A stretch of DNA of 64,000 nucleotides, from NCBI GenBank assembly GCA_937966555.1, contig CALCLY010000016.1, forward strand, positions 62,001 through 126,000, written 5' to 3'. Both the position numbers and the translations under genes were made by a program. Below are positions 36,952-46,234 of the stretch, one piece after another. The DNA is from CALCLY01 sp900552775 (GTDB taxonomy: Bacteria; Bacillota; Clostridia; UMGS1883; UMGS1540). The first letter of the stretch is position 1. Each line of letters starts with the position of its first letter. The notes under the pieces were generated by a model. It was not told the DNA's origin. It saw nothing but the letters and a program-made list of their open reading frames with translations, and searched no databases.

Positions 36952-38379
36952 CTATTTTTCAAAAACCGAGATTGCGTCCTTTATGGTTTTTTCAAAAGCC
37001 TCTCTTCCGTATTTGTCAACCTGCGCCTTGTTTTTCTCTCCGTGAGTGAGGCAGCCCGCGCCGCCTATGCATCCGCCGATGCACGCCATGCCCTCTATGA
37101 AATTTACGTCGGACGCACCGTGACTTTTCTTTATGAGCGCCTTGCGGCATTCCTCTATACCGTCGCACGACTGAGCACAAAGCTCAAACTCCACTCCCTG
37201 TTCGCGCAGTCCTTCCGCAACAGCGTCCGCCAGTCCGCCGCAGCGCGCAAATATTCTTCCGAAATAGGAAGCGTTGTCGAGCACACCTTCGGGAAGGTCT
37301 GTTATTTCCATATCGCGGCTGTCAAACAGAGCCTGAAGTTCTTCAAAGGTTATGCACGAATCAACATACAGCTTAACCTCTTCCTTTTTAACCTCGGCTT
37401 TCTTTGCCGTACACGGACCTATGAAAATGATTTTCGCCGTTTTATCCATATTTTCTTTGATGTATTTTGCAATGGTTGCCATAGGCGACAGATTGTGCGA
37501 AATATTTCCGCTCATCTTCGGGAATGCTTTTTTTACATAATCCACAAATGCCGGGCAGCATGAGCTTGTGAGAAAGCCTTTTTCCGCAAGCTCGCGCGAC
37601 TCCGCGTATGCCACCATATCCGCTCCGAGAGCCGCCTCAACCACAGAGTGGAACCCGAGCTTTAAAAGCCCTGTTACCACCTGACCGAGCTTAGCGTATG
37701 TGAACTGGCTGGAAATTGACGGCGCCACAAGCGCATACGTTTTGTATTTTGTATTGTTTTCACTGTTTTTCAAAATGTCAATCGTGTCCAAAATATACGA
37801 CTTGTCCGCAATTGCTCCGAACGGGCACTGATACACGCACGCACCGCAGGAAATACACTTATCGTTATCTATTTTTGCGGACTTGTTTTCGTTCATGGAA
37901 ATGGCTTTTATCTTGCACGCACTCTGGCAGGGACGTTTTCTGTTTATTATCGCGGAAAACGGGCATACCTTCGCGCAGGCGCCGCAGTCAACGCATTTTG
38001 ACTTGTCTATATGCGCCACATGGTGGTGGTCAAACGATATCGCACCCTTTCGGCAAACATCCTCGCATCTGTGTGCCAGGCAGCCGCGGCACGAATCCGT
38101 AACTTCGTATCCGCCCATGGGACACTCGTCACAGGCGGTTTCGATAACCTCGATTACATTCGGGTTTTCATCGTCTCCGCCCATGGCAATTTTCACCCTG
38201 TCGGCAAGAATGGCGCGTTCTTTATACACGCAGCAGCGCATGGTGGGCGTAGTGCCCGGAATGATGCGCTTCGGAATATCGGAAATATTTTTGTAAAGCG
38301 TACCCTTCCATGCTTCTCTTGCCACCTCTCTTAAAACCTTATATTTAATATACTGGACTTTAGTGTCAAATTTTCTCAT
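36952..38379 (-). CDS. Group B [FeFe]-hydrogenase
   Basis: The 475-residue protein has an N-terminal cysteine-rich part (CDECPMGG, CRGCLAHRCEDVC), two ferredoxin-type [4Fe-4S] motifs (CVDCGACAKVC and CISCGACVYQC, about 130-190) and the H-cluster domain. The three H-cluster signatures are TSSCCPAF (about 270), GPCTAKKAE (about 320) and EGMACIGGCIGG (about 428). The Ala after CCP, GPC instead of MPC, and GGCIGG are the group B pattern; group A has CCPGW and MPC. Group B enzymes are thought to use ferredoxin, but few are characterised. It is the last gene of the hydrogenase cluster, 22 bases behind a small thioredoxin-like ferredoxin. Confidence 0.88.
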   Translation of the reverse strand: MRKFDTKVQYIKYKVLREVAREAWKGTLYKNISDIPKRIIPGTTPTMRCCVYKERAILADRVKIAMGGDDENPNVIEVIETACDECPMGGYEVTDSCRGCLAHRCEDVCRKGAISFDHHHVAHIDKSKCVDCGACAKVCPFSAIINRKRPCQSACKIKAISMNENKSAKIDNDKCISCGACVYQCPFGAIADKSYILDTIDILKNSENNTKYKTYALVAPSISSQFTYAKLGQVVTGLLKLGFHSVVEAALGADMVAYAESRELAEKGFLTSSCCPAFVDYVKKAFPKMSGNISHNLSPMATIAKYIKENMDKTAKIIFIGPCTAKKAEVKKEEVKLYVDSCITFEELQALFDSRDMEITDLPEGVLDNASYFGRIFARCGGLADAVAEGLREQGVEFELCAQSCDGIEECRKALIKKSHGASDVNFIEGMACIGGCIGGAGCLTHGEKNKAQVDKYGREAFEKTIKDAISVFEK

Positions 38380-38401
38380 GCCCTCACTCCTCTACGAAAC
38401 A

Positions 38402-38650
38402 CTATTTCACTTTCGGCATAACCGTTTCTTCAAAGAATTTAACGGCGGTTTCCGGCATAACGCGGTAGTCTTCTCCGTCAACCGACACCGAAACACCCTC
38501 TTTGCTGCATCTGCGCATGCAAAATGCGGCTTCGAATTTTATTTTATCGTGAAGGTCATGTTCCTCTATCATATGGCGGAATGAAGCAATTACATTCCTT
38601 GCGCCGTTTAAATGGCATGCGCTTCCGATGCAAACACGCAGTTCTGTCAT
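38402..38650 (-). CDS. Thioredoxin-like [2Fe-2S] ferredoxin (NuoE-type domain)
   Basis: An 82-residue stand-alone domain with four cysteines in the NuoE-type spacing: CIGSACH at the N-terminus and FCMRRC about 35 residues later. Such domains carry a [2Fe-2S] cluster and resemble the C-terminal half of NuoE/HydC. Full-length HydC (42217-42702) is also present, so this is an additional carrier. It sits between HydA and the group B hydrogenase and touches the HydA stop (one-base overlap), which suggests it serves one of those enzymes. A paralogue lies at 47995-48237. Confidence 0.85.
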   Translation of the reverse strand: MTELRVCIGSACHLNGARNVIASFRHMIEEHDLHDKIKFEAAFCMRRCSKEGVSVSVDGEDYRVMPETAVKFFEETVMPKVK

Positions 38651-40347
38651 TATTTTTTATCCCCCTTTACGTAATCAACATGCAGAAGCTTATGAACCTT
38701 GCCTTTTATGATATCACTGTAAAGAGAATCTATAATCGGGTTTTCCTCTGCTCGTCTTATGCTTAAAAGTCTGTCTGCGTCATAAAGGCCGCGGCCGCGC
38801 TCCGCGCGCTCTTCAGCCATTGCAAACGGCTGACCGCCGCCGCAGATACATCCGCCGGGGCATGCCATAACCTCGATAAAGTCAAACTTTTCGCCGTTTT
38901 TCATTCTCTTTATAACGCTTTCGGCGTTGTTAAGACCGCTTACAACCGCAATATGAAGATTTTTGTCGCCGTATGTAAGGTCAAATTCTTTAACGCCGTC
39001 CATTCCGCGCTGACCGGAGTTTGCAACCGTCATCAGCGCCGAACGTGATTTGTTTGAAACCACACGGCGCAAAACGGCTTCCGTAACACCGCCCGTAACA
39101 CCGAATATAAGTCCCGCACCCGAGATTGTGCCGAAAGGCATATCTATGGCTTCGGGTTCAAGTTCGGAAAATACAATTCCCGATTCTTTTATCATGCGGA
39201 TAAGCTCCTGAGTTGTTAAAACCGCGTCAACATTCGGTACGCCGTCTTCTTTAAACTCATCCCTCGCCGCCTCAAATTTTTTGCCTGTGCACGGCATAAC
39301 TGCCACATGGAACATTTTCTTTGAAGCCTTCGCGCTCTGATCCTTTATTAGAGACGCAAACATCTGCATGGGAGAGCGGCATGTTGAAATGTTTGGCAGA
39401 AGCTCCGGATGCTTTTTCTCGCAATACTGTATCCAGCCCGGACAGCAGGATGTAATAAGAGGCATTGCCCCTCCGTTTTCGAGTCTTCCGAGAAATTCTT
39501 CCGATTCCTCCAAAACCGTGAGGTCTGCGCCCAAAGTCGTGTCATACACCTCGTCAAAGCCTATGCGGCGCAAAGCGGCAACAATTTTGCCCATAACATT
39601 TTCGCCGTCTTTTACCCCAAGCTCACGCCCGAGCGCCACGCGCACCGCAGGCGCCACCTGAACGCTTGTCTTAACCCCGGGGTCTGAAATCGCCTTCCAC
39701 ACGGGAGCCATGCTGTTTTTAACCACAATCGCGCCCGTGGGACACACAACCGCGCACTGACCGCAGCCAACGCACGGGGATTCCGCAAGCGGTTTGCCGA
39801 ACGCTGTGCTTATCTCCATCTTCGAGCCGCGGAACGCAAAATCTATTGCGCCCACATTCTGCACCTCGTTGCACATTCTCACGCAGTCACCGCAAAGAAT
39901 ACATTTGCCGTTGTCTCTTGTTATGCAAAGAGACGAAGTGTCTTCATCCTTCCTCGACTTTGCCGAGTTCGGAAAGCGAACGCCTTCTATATTAAATCTC
40001 ATTGCCAGATCCTGAAGCTTGCAGCTGGTATTGTTTTCGCACGTTGTACAGTCTCTGCAATGGTTCGCCAAAACAAGTTCCAGAATATTTTTGCGGTATT
40101 TTCTGAGTCTTTCCGTGTTTGTCTTTATAACCATTCCAGCGCGGGGAGGAGTTGAACACGCCGCGTCAAGACCGCCGCGCTCGTTCTCCACCATGCACAT
40201 ACGGCAGGCGCCGTATACGGAAAGGTCGGAGTGGTAACAGAATGTGGGAAGCTTTATGCCCGCTTTTCTGATTACCTCCAATATATTTTTCTCGTCTGTT
40301 ATTTCAACCGGTATCCCGTCCACCGTCATATACTGTCTTTCGTTCAC
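38650..40347 (-). CDS. hydA: [FeFe]-hydrogenase catalytic subunit of the bifurcating HydABC complex (group A)
   Basis: The GTG at 40347 is the likely start: GGAGGG lies six bases upstream, inside the end of hydB. The 565-residue protein has an N-terminal plant-type [2Fe-2S] domain (CRMCMVE), the His-Cys3 [4Fe-4S] motif (HCRDCTTCENNTSC), two ferredoxin motifs (CILCGDCVRMC, CVGCGQCAVVC) and the H-cluster domain with TSCCPGW (about 299), MPCTGKK (about 351) and EVMACPGGC (about 492). With HydB and HydC it forms the complex that makes H2 from NADH and reduced ferredoxin together, or the reverse. All cluster ligands appear intact. Confidence 0.93.
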   Translation of the reverse strand: MNERQYMTVDGIPVEITDEKNILEVIRKAGIKLPTFCYHSDLSVYGACRMCMVENERGGLDAACSTPPRAGMVIKTNTERLRKYRKNILELVLANHCRDCTTCENNTSCKLQDLAMRFNIEGVRFPNSAKSRKDEDTSSLCITRDNGKCILCGDCVRMCNEVQNVGAIDFAFRGSKMEISTAFGKPLAESPCVGCGQCAVVCPTGAIVVKNSMAPVWKAISDPGVKTSVQVAPAVRVALGRELGVKDGENVMGKIVAALRRIGFDEVYDTTLGADLTVLEESEEFLGRLENGGAMPLITSCCPGWIQYCEKKHPELLPNISTCRSPMQMFASLIKDQSAKASKKMFHVAVMPCTGKKFEAARDEFKEDGVPNVDAVLTTQELIRMIKESGIVFSELEPEAIDMPFGTISGAGLIFGVTGGVTEAVLRRVVSNKSRSALMTVANSGQRGMDGVKEFDLTYGDKNLHIAVVSGLNNAESVIKRMKNGEKFDFIEVMACPGGCICGGGQPFAMAEERAERGRGLYDADRLLSIRRAEENPIIDSLYSDIIKGKVHKLLHVDYVKGDKK

Positions 40348-40349
40348 TC

Positions 40350-42224
40350 TTAACCCTCCTTTATTGCATGGAATGCACACGCCGTTATGCAGCTGCCGCA
40401 GCGGATACACTTTGAAAGGTCTATCTCAAACGGCTCTTTAATCTTTCCGCTTATTGCCTGAACCGGGCATTGGCGCGCACACTTTGAACATCCCTTGCAA
40501 AGCTCGGGGTCAATTGATATTGTCTTAAGCTTCTGACAGGCTCCCGCAGGACATTTCCTATCATATATATGCGCTTCGTATTCGTTTCTGAAGTTCTTTA
40601 TTGTGCTTATAACGGGCTTGGATGCGGATTTTCCGAGACCGCACAGCGCCGTTGCCGAAATCGTCTCGGCAAGCTCGGACAGAAGCTCTATATCTCCGTC
40701 TTTGCCCTCTCCCGCAACTATTCTCTCCAGTATCTCAAGCATGCGCTTTGTGCCTTCTCTGCACGGGATACACTTGCCGCATGACTCGTTCTGCGTAAAA
40801 TGCATGAAAAATCTCGCAACTTCAACCATGCATGTGTCCGAATCCATAACAACAAGTCCGCCCGAGCCTATCATTGCGCCGACTTTTTTAAGAGTGTCGA
40901 AATCAAGCGGCAAATCAAGATGTTCCTTTGTAAGACATGCGCCCGAAGGACCGCCTATCTGAACAGCTTTAAATTCACCGCCGCCGCGCATACCGCCGCC
41001 GATATCAAATATGATTTTCCTCAAGGTTGTTCCCATCGGAACCTCAATGAGACCCGTGTTGCTTATATTTCCCGTAAGCGCAAACGCTTTTGTGCCGGAG
41101 CTGTTTTCCGAACCTATGGAGAGGAACCAGTCGGCTCCCTTTGTTATAATCGAAGGAACATTTGCATACGTTTCAACGTTATTCAAAACCGTGGGTTTAT
41201 CGAAAAGTCCGTGTTCAACCGTGCGCGGCGGCTTAACGCGCGGAAAACCGCGCTTACCTTCTATAGATGCCGTAAGCGCGCTTCCTTCGCCGCACACAAA
41301 TGCGCCTGCGCCGCGGTTTATATGCATACGGAACGAAAATCCCGTGCCCAGAATATTATCGCCCAAAAGTCCGAGCTCCTCTGACTGTGCTATTGCGTTT
41401 TTAAGTCGCTGCACAGCCAGCGGATATTCTGCACGCACATAAATATATCCTTCGCTTGCGCCGCAGGCAACACCCGCAATCATCATTCCTTCAAGCATAC
41501 GGTGGGGGTCGCCCTCCATTATGCTTCTGTCCATAAACGCGCCGGGGTCGCCCTCGTCTCCGTTGCAGACAACATATTTCTGCGGCTCGCTCTGTGCCTT
41601 AACCTGTGCCAACTTTCTGCCTGCCGGAAATCCTCCGCCCCCTCTGCCGCGCAGATTTGATTTGCTTATCTCGTCAACAATCTCGTCTCCCGTCATGTCA
41701 AACAGCGCTTTTTCAAAAGCGGAATATCCGCCAATTGCAATGTACTCGCTCACGGAATCAGCGTCAATTTTGCCGCAGTGCTCCAAAACAACGCGTGTCT
41801 GCTGTTTGTAAAAAGGGATATCATCCTGTTTTTCGTAAACCTTGCCGTCTTTTTTATAAACAAGCCTGTCTATACATTCTCCGGCTTTAACTGTTTTTTC
41901 AATTATTTCTTCACAGTCTTCAAGCTTTACTTTTGTGTAAAGCCAACCCTGCGGCTCTATCCTGAGCAGAGGCCCCATTTCGCAGAAGCCGTGACAGCCG
42001 CTCTTTTTAAGTCCGACGCTGCCGTCATGAGGTTCTTTTTGAAGCTCCACTTCAACCCCGATACCCTGCTGCTCCAAAAGCTCTTTTAATCTGCCGTGAA
42101 TCTTAAGCGATCCGCCCGCAACGCAGCCTGTGCCGCCGCACACAATAAGCTTTTTTGACTGTGCCTCGTAAGCTGCCGCGGCAGCCTTGCGGAATTTCTT
42201 CAGTTCTTCTCTGTTTTTAATCAT
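40350..42224 (-). CDS. hydB: NADH/FMN-binding subunit of the bifurcating hydrogenase (NuoF-like)
   Basis: The 624-residue protein has an N-terminal thioredoxin-like [2Fe-2S] domain (CGGTGC and CHGFCEMG), the NuoF core with FMN/NADH site (RGRGGGGFPAGRK, then NGDEGDPGAF), an SLBB part, the [4Fe-4S] motif ESCGKCIPCREG and a C-terminal two-cluster ferredoxin domain (CKGCSKCARQC, CIRCGSCITAC). This extended layout is typical of HydB/HndC, where electrons from NADH and ferredoxin meet. It overlaps hydC by eight bases and its last codons contain the ribosome-binding site of hydA. Identity is secure at the complex level. Confidence 0.94.
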   Translation of the reverse strand: MIKNREELKKFRKAAAAAYEAQSKKLIVCGGTGCVAGGSLKIHGRLKELLEQQGIGVEVELQKEPHDGSVGLKKSGCHGFCEMGPLLRIEPQGWLYTKVKLEDCEEIIEKTVKAGECIDRLVYKKDGKVYEKQDDIPFYKQQTRVVLEHCGKIDADSVSEYIAIGGYSAFEKALFDMTGDEIVDEISKSNLRGRGGGGFPAGRKLAQVKAQSEPQKYVVCNGDEGDPGAFMDRSIMEGDPHRMLEGMMIAGVACGASEGYIYVRAEYPLAVQRLKNAIAQSEELGLLGDNILGTGFSFRMHINRGAGAFVCGEGSALTASIEGKRGFPRVKPPRTVEHGLFDKPTVLNNVETYANVPSIITKGADWFLSIGSENSSGTKAFALTGNISNTGLIEVPMGTTLRKIIFDIGGGMRGGGEFKAVQIGGPSGACLTKEHLDLPLDFDTLKKVGAMIGSGGLVVMDSDTCMVEVARFFMHFTQNESCGKCIPCREGTKRMLEILERIVAGEGKDGDIELLSELAETISATALCGLGKSASKPVISTIKNFRNEYEAHIYDRKCPAGACQKLKTISIDPELCKGCSKCARQCPVQAISGKIKEPFEIDLSKCIRCGSCITACAFHAIKEG

Positions 42225-42702
42225 TTGCCGCCTCCTCCCTGAGCTGCTTTAAAAGCTCAGAAGCCTTGTCGGGAGTCATTGCCGGATGAACCTCTTCGTT
42301 TACCATAAGCACCGGCGCAAGTCCGCAGGCGCCGAGGCACGAAACGGTTTCAAGCGTAAAAAGAAGGTCATCCGTCGTCTTTTTCTCCGCCGTGAGGTTC
42401 AGCTCTTTGCGCATACGATCCAGAATAGGAATCGAGCCGCGCACGTGACAGGCGGTTCCGTCACATATTCTTATAACGTATTTGCCCTTGGGCTCCAACG
42501 AAAAATTCTCGTAAAACGTTGCAACGCTGTATATGCGCGCCTCGCTCATTCCGAGCTTTTCGGCTATATACGGGAATACCTCGCGCGGCAGATAGTGATA
42601 ATGCTCCTGTATTTCCTGCAAAATCGCAATTATCGCACGCGGTTTACTGTCATGTGCGGCAAGTATTCCGTCCGTCACCGCAAAATCAAATGATTCGCTC
42701 AT
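42217..42702 (-). CDS. hydC: NuoE-like [2Fe-2S] subunit of the bifurcating hydrogenase
   Basis: The 161-residue protein is a full NuoE/HydC: an N-terminal helical part (AIIAILQEIQEHYHYLP) and a thioredoxin-fold with the four cluster cysteines (CDGTACHVRG and SCLGACGLAPV). It passes electrons between HydB and HydA in the bifurcating complex. It follows nfnB by 27 bases on the same strand, and the overlap with hydB implies coupled translation. No internal promoter is obvious in the short gap, so Nfn and Hyd are probably cotranscribed. Confidence 0.94.
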   Translation of the reverse strand: MSESFDFAVTDGILAAHDSKPRAIIAILQEIQEHYHYLPREVFPYIAEKLGMSEARIYSVATFYENFSLEPKGKYVIRICDGTACHVRGSIPILDRMRKELNLTAEKKTTDDLLFTLETVSCLGACGLAPVLMVNEEVHPAMTPDKASELLKQLREEAAND

Positions 42703-42729
42703 TTAATTTCTCCTCTCTTTTTCTGTCGT

Positions 42730-44136
42730 TTATTTTGATAGATAATCGTCTATAGCTTTTGCCGCATTTTTTCCGGCGCCCATAGCAAGAATTACCGTTG
42801 CGGCGCCCGTTACGGCGTCACCGCCGGCATATACGCCTTCGCGTGACGTAAGGCCTGTTTCTTCCTCGGTTATAATTCCGCCCCACTTTTGTGTTTCAAG
42901 TCCCTTTGTTGTATTTTTGATAAGCGGATTCGGCGAAGTGCCCAAAGCCATTATTACACAGTCAACATCCATTGTAAATTCGCTTCCCGGGATTTTAACA
43001 GGTCTTCTGCGTCCCTTCTCGTCAGGCTCTCCAAGCTCCATTTTTATGCACTCAATAGCTGTAACAAAGCCGTTTTTCGGATCTCTCGGGTCATCGGGAT
43101 TTTTGTATCCCATGATGCGCACGGGGTTTGTGAGAAGCTTAAAGTCTATGCCCTCCTCCTGCGCATGCTCAACCTCTTCGCGTCTTGCCGGAAGTTCTTC
43201 CATAGAGCGGCGGTATACAATGCTTACATCGGCGCCGAGTCTCAGAGCCGTACGCGCAGCGTCCATAGCAACGTTTCCGCCGCCGACAACAACAACCTTG
43301 CCGCCTTTCATAATCGGCGTGTCGCTGTCATTTCTGTACGCCTTCATAAGATTGCTTCTTGTTAAAAACTCGTTTGCCGAGTATACGCCCTTGAGCGATT
43401 CGCCTTCGATTCCCATAAACTTCGGAAGTCCGGCGCCGGAACCTATGAAAACAGCTTCAAAGCCATCGTCAAAAAGCTCGTCTATTGTCAGGGTTTTGCC
43501 TATAACAACGTTTGTTTCAAAGTCAACGCCCAGCGCTTTGAGTCCTTCAATTTCCTTAGCCACTATAGACTTCGGAAGTCTGAATTCCGGAATACCGTAA
43601 ACAAGCACACCGCCGGCTGTGTGGAGCGCTTCGAAAACCGTTACTTTATAGCCTTTTTTAGCCAGATCGCCGGCACATGTAAGTCCCGAGGGACCCGAGC
43701 CCACAACCGCCACGCGGTGACCGTTCGATTCGGGTTTTACAGCTTCGGCATCTGAATTTTCATTGTGCCAATCCGCAACAAAACGCTCGAGTCTGCCGAT
43801 TCCCACAGGCTCAAACTTTATGCCGAGCGTACATTTGCTCTCGCACTGCGACTCCTGCGGGCAAACTCTGCCGCAGACCACAGGAAGTGATGAAGAAAGG
43901 GAAATAACATCGTATGCTCCCTCAAAGTCGCCTTCTTTTATGCGGCTTATAAATCCGGGAATATCTATATTTACGGGGCAGCCGCCTATGCAAGGCTTAT
44001 TCTTGCAGTTTAAGCAGCGCTGCGCTTCGTTTACGGCAACTTCGCTGCTGTAACCCAATGCAACTTCGTTAAAATTTTTCGCCCTTGCGCCCGGGTCCTG
44101 TACGGGCATTTCATTTTTCTTCGGTTCTATTGCCAT
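42730..44136 (-). CDS. nfnB: NADPH-binding large subunit of NfnAB transhydrogenase (glutamate-synthase-small-subunit-like)
   Basis: The 468-residue protein has an N-terminal double-cluster domain (CLNCKNKPCIGGCPVNIDIP and CPQESQC) and two Rossmann modules, FAD (VVGSGPSGLTCAGDLA) and NADPH (VVVGGGNVAMDAARTALRLG). Sequence alone fits both the glutamate synthase small subunit and NfnB. The gene directly behind it in the other direction of reading is nfnA, and this pairing is diagnostic for the bifurcating NADH-dependent reduced ferredoxin:NADP oxidoreductase. It could still serve the large glutamate synthase at 30-33 kb as well, which lacks its own small subunit here. Confidence 0.88.
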   Translation of the reverse strand: MAIEPKKNEMPVQDPGARAKNFNEVALGYSSEVAVNEAQRCLNCKNKPCIGGCPVNIDIPGFISRIKEGDFEGAYDVISLSSSLPVVCGRVCPQESQCESKCTLGIKFEPVGIGRLERFVADWHNENSDAEAVKPESNGHRVAVVGSGPSGLTCAGDLAKKGYKVTVFEALHTAGGVLVYGIPEFRLPKSIVAKEIEGLKALGVDFETNVVIGKTLTIDELFDDGFEAVFIGSGAGLPKFMGIEGESLKGVYSANEFLTRSNLMKAYRNDSDTPIMKGGKVVVVGGGNVAMDAARTALRLGADVSIVYRRSMEELPARREEVEHAQEEGIDFKLLTNPVRIMGYKNPDDPRDPKNGFVTAIECIKMELGEPDEKGRRRPVKIPGSEFTMDVDCVIMALGTSPNPLIKNTTKGLETQKWGGIITEEETGLTSREGVYAGGDAVTGAATVILAMGAGKNAAKAIDDYLSK

Positions 44137-44151
44137 TTTAAGTTTCCTCCT

Positions 44152-45000
44152 TTAAGCATTTTTGAACAGATTACATGTCTTTTCATGTTCGCGGCGCTCA
44201 AAATCGAAATACATTCTGCCGCGCGACATAGCCTCGTCAAAGTCAATTTCGTATCCGTTAAAATCGGGTCCGTCAACACACGCAAACTTTGTTATCTTCT
44301 CGCCGTCACGGTTCAGAGTGAGGCGGCAGCCGCCGCACATTCCCGTACCGTCAATCATAATCGGGTTCATAGAAACCGTAACGGGTATATCAAACGGTTT
44401 CGCCGTCGCCACAACAAACTTCATCATGATAAGCGGACCTATTGTGATTATCATGTCAAACTTTTCGCCCGCTTCAAGCATTTCTTTAAGCGGAACGGTA
44501 ACGTTTCCGTGTCTGCCGTACGAGCCGTCGTCCGTCATAAGAACAAGTTTATCGGAATACGCCTTAAACTCGTCCTCCAAAATTACTATATCCTTGCTGC
44601 GGAAGCCTATTATGCTTGTAACCTCCGCCCCCATTTCATGAAGCGCCTCGGCTATGGGCATTGCAATGGCGCAGCCTACGCCGCCGCCCACGATACAGGC
44701 TTTTTTGATTCCGTCAAGACGCGTTGCCGTGCCGAGAGGCCCTACAAAGTCGGCTATATATTCACCTTCTTTTTTATGGTTTAGCTTTTCCGTTGTTGCA
44801 CCGACTATCTGGAAGATAATCTTAACCGTGCCCTCCCCGGGATTGCAGCCTGCAACCGTCAGCGGAATTCTTTCTCCTTCTTCGTCAACGCGCAGAATGA
44901 TAAACTGTCCGGGTTTTGCTTTTTTCGCTACCAGCGGCGCTTCGATTTCCATCTGCGTAACAGTGGGGTTGAGCGATGCTTTTCTTACAATTTTGTACAT
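44152..45000 (-). CDS. nfnA: NADH/FAD-binding small subunit of NfnAB transhydrogenase
   Basis: The 282-residue protein belongs to the ferredoxin-NADP reductase-like family: FAD domain (GQFIILRVDEEGERIPLTV), NAD domain (ACIVGGGVGCAIAMPIAEAL) and a C-terminal [2Fe-2S] motif (DGTGMCGGCRLTL with a later Cys near FACVDGPDF). With NfnB it interconverts NADPH with NADH and ferredoxin by flavin-based bifurcation. It lies 15 bases upstream of nfnB. The phosphatase gene ends 61 bases before its start, so nfnAB joins the sensor genes and HydABC in one series. Confidence 0.92.
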   Translation of the reverse strand: MYKIVRKASLNPTVTQMEIEAPLVAKKAKPGQFIILRVDEEGERIPLTVAGCNPGEGTVKIIFQIVGATTEKLNHKKEGEYIADFVGPLGTATRLDGIKKACIVGGGVGCAIAMPIAEALHEMGAEVTSIIGFRSKDIVILEDEFKAYSDKLVLMTDDGSYGRHGNVTVPLKEMLEAGEKFDMIITIGPLIMMKFVVATAKPFDIPVTVSMNPIMIDGTGMCGGCRLTLNRDGEKITKFACVDGPDFNGYEIDFDEAMSRGRMYFDFERREHEKTCNLFKNA

Positions 45001-45061
45001 TGTTTCAAGATACTCCTTTCAAACACGGGAAATACGGCAAAACCGTTTTACCCTTTTTATA

Positions 45062-46234
45062 TTAAAAATAGCTTACTTTAACTTTTTTTCCCATTTGCCT
45101 AAGGCAATCGGAAAGTTCTTTTACAAGATTCATTTTAATGCTGAAATTTATCGGAAGCTCGGGATTTTGATGAGCGGGGTTTATTGCTCTGCCGACAAAG
45201 AAATTAATATCCGTGGCTTCCTCGAAAAGCATGCGCGAGATAAGCGATGCGCCGTCTTTCTTATAGCCCCAGTCGGTGTAGCTTTCGTTGCTTTTTAAAT
45301 AATCCTTTGCGTATTCCAGCACTTTATTTATAGTGATAACGCCCTCCGTCACCAAATCGACTCCGTCTATTTCGGCAGTCGGAGGTACGTCCGCACTTTC
45401 AAAAACAAGACTTGGCCGAATTTCTTTATGCAGATATTTCGCGGCAATTGTTGAGGTTGTTCCTCCGCACACGATGTGCTTTCCCTCTTTTGAGAAAAAG
45501 AGCGACATCATTCGGTTTGCATCGTCACGGTTTGCCGGCGGACCGAAAAGAAGATTGACGGGCTCTCTGCGCCGTATTTTCACAACGCATGCCGTAGCGT
45601 CGTCTCCGGGTTTTTCGCCGTACAGCCTGAAGCACTCGTCCACAAGGATTGTGGCAAGAGTCTTTGCCGTAAATCCGCCGTAAGTCAGCGGCTCCAGAAA
45701 TTTCGTAATATCTTCGCGTTTCCAGCCGAAATTATACGCCGTGCCTATACCGGCATGAGGGCAGCCGTCGCTCATGGCGACAAAAATATCGTTTTCGCGC
45801 AAATCTATCACGGATTTATAAAGCGTTTTTCCGCCGACAACCATTTCCTCCGCTTTATACTCGCAGTTTTTATTGTCCCGGAAAAAAATTATATGCGGAT
45901 TGTCATATTGAATGAGCTCCGCCTTTTCATTATCGATAAGATGAATTATTGTAAACGTCGAATATGCAACTCCGCGCACGGAGCATATCGGCAACGTTGC
46001 CGCAATGGTTGAAACGCATTCTTCAAGCGCCATGCCCTCAGCCATCATTGTGGAAATAATCTTGGACGTGAGCGTAGACAAAATGCTTGCCTTAACGCCG
46101 CTCCCGAGCCCGTCCGCCAAGACTATGACGGGGGATGTTTCGCTTTGCTCGACAATGTCCACATGGTCTCCGCAGAGCTGCTCACCGTAATGATTTATGC
46201 TTTTATATCCGATATCGGCGCACAAATTATTCAT
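45062..46234 (-). CDS. SpoIIE/PP2C-type protein phosphatase linked to the sensory hydrogenase
   Basis: The 390-residue protein has the PP2C/SpoIIE catalytic fold in the first 230 residues. Metal-binding acidic motifs are intact: GDHVDI (about 23), VLADGLGSG (about 40), MSDGCPHAG (about 155) and GDDATACVV (about 212). The C-terminal 160 residues (from LLFGPPANRDDANRMMSLF) form an additional domain that I do not recognise. Its first eight bases overlap the end of the PAS-containing hydrogenase gene, so they act together. I infer that H2 or redox state sensed by that protein sets phosphatase activity toward an unidentified Ser/Thr target. Confidence 0.85.
   Translation of the reverse strand: MNNLCADIGYKSINHYGEQLCGDHVDIVEQSETSPVIVLADGLGSGVKASILSTLTSKIISTMMAEGMALEECVSTIAATLPICSVRGVAYSTFTIIHLIDNEKAELIQYDNPHIIFFRDNKNCEYKAEEMVVGGKTLYKSVIDLRENDIFVAMSDGCPHAGIGTAYNFGWKREDITKFLEPLTYGGFTAKTLATILVDECFRLYGEKPGDDATACVVKIRRREPVNLLFGPPANRDDANRMMSLFFSKEGKHIVCGGTTSTIAAKYLHKEIRPSLVFESADVPPTAEIDGVDLVTEGVITINKVLEYAKDYLKSNESYTDWGYKKDGASLISRMLFEEATDINFFVGRAINPAHQNPELPINFSIKMNLVKELSDCLRQMGKKVKVSYF

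Noticed and set aside
42730..44136. Glutamate synthase small subunit (gltD) as the main call
   Set aside because: Sequence alone allows it, but the adjacent nfnA gene and the distance to the glutamate synthase operon favour NfnB; kept as an alternative.
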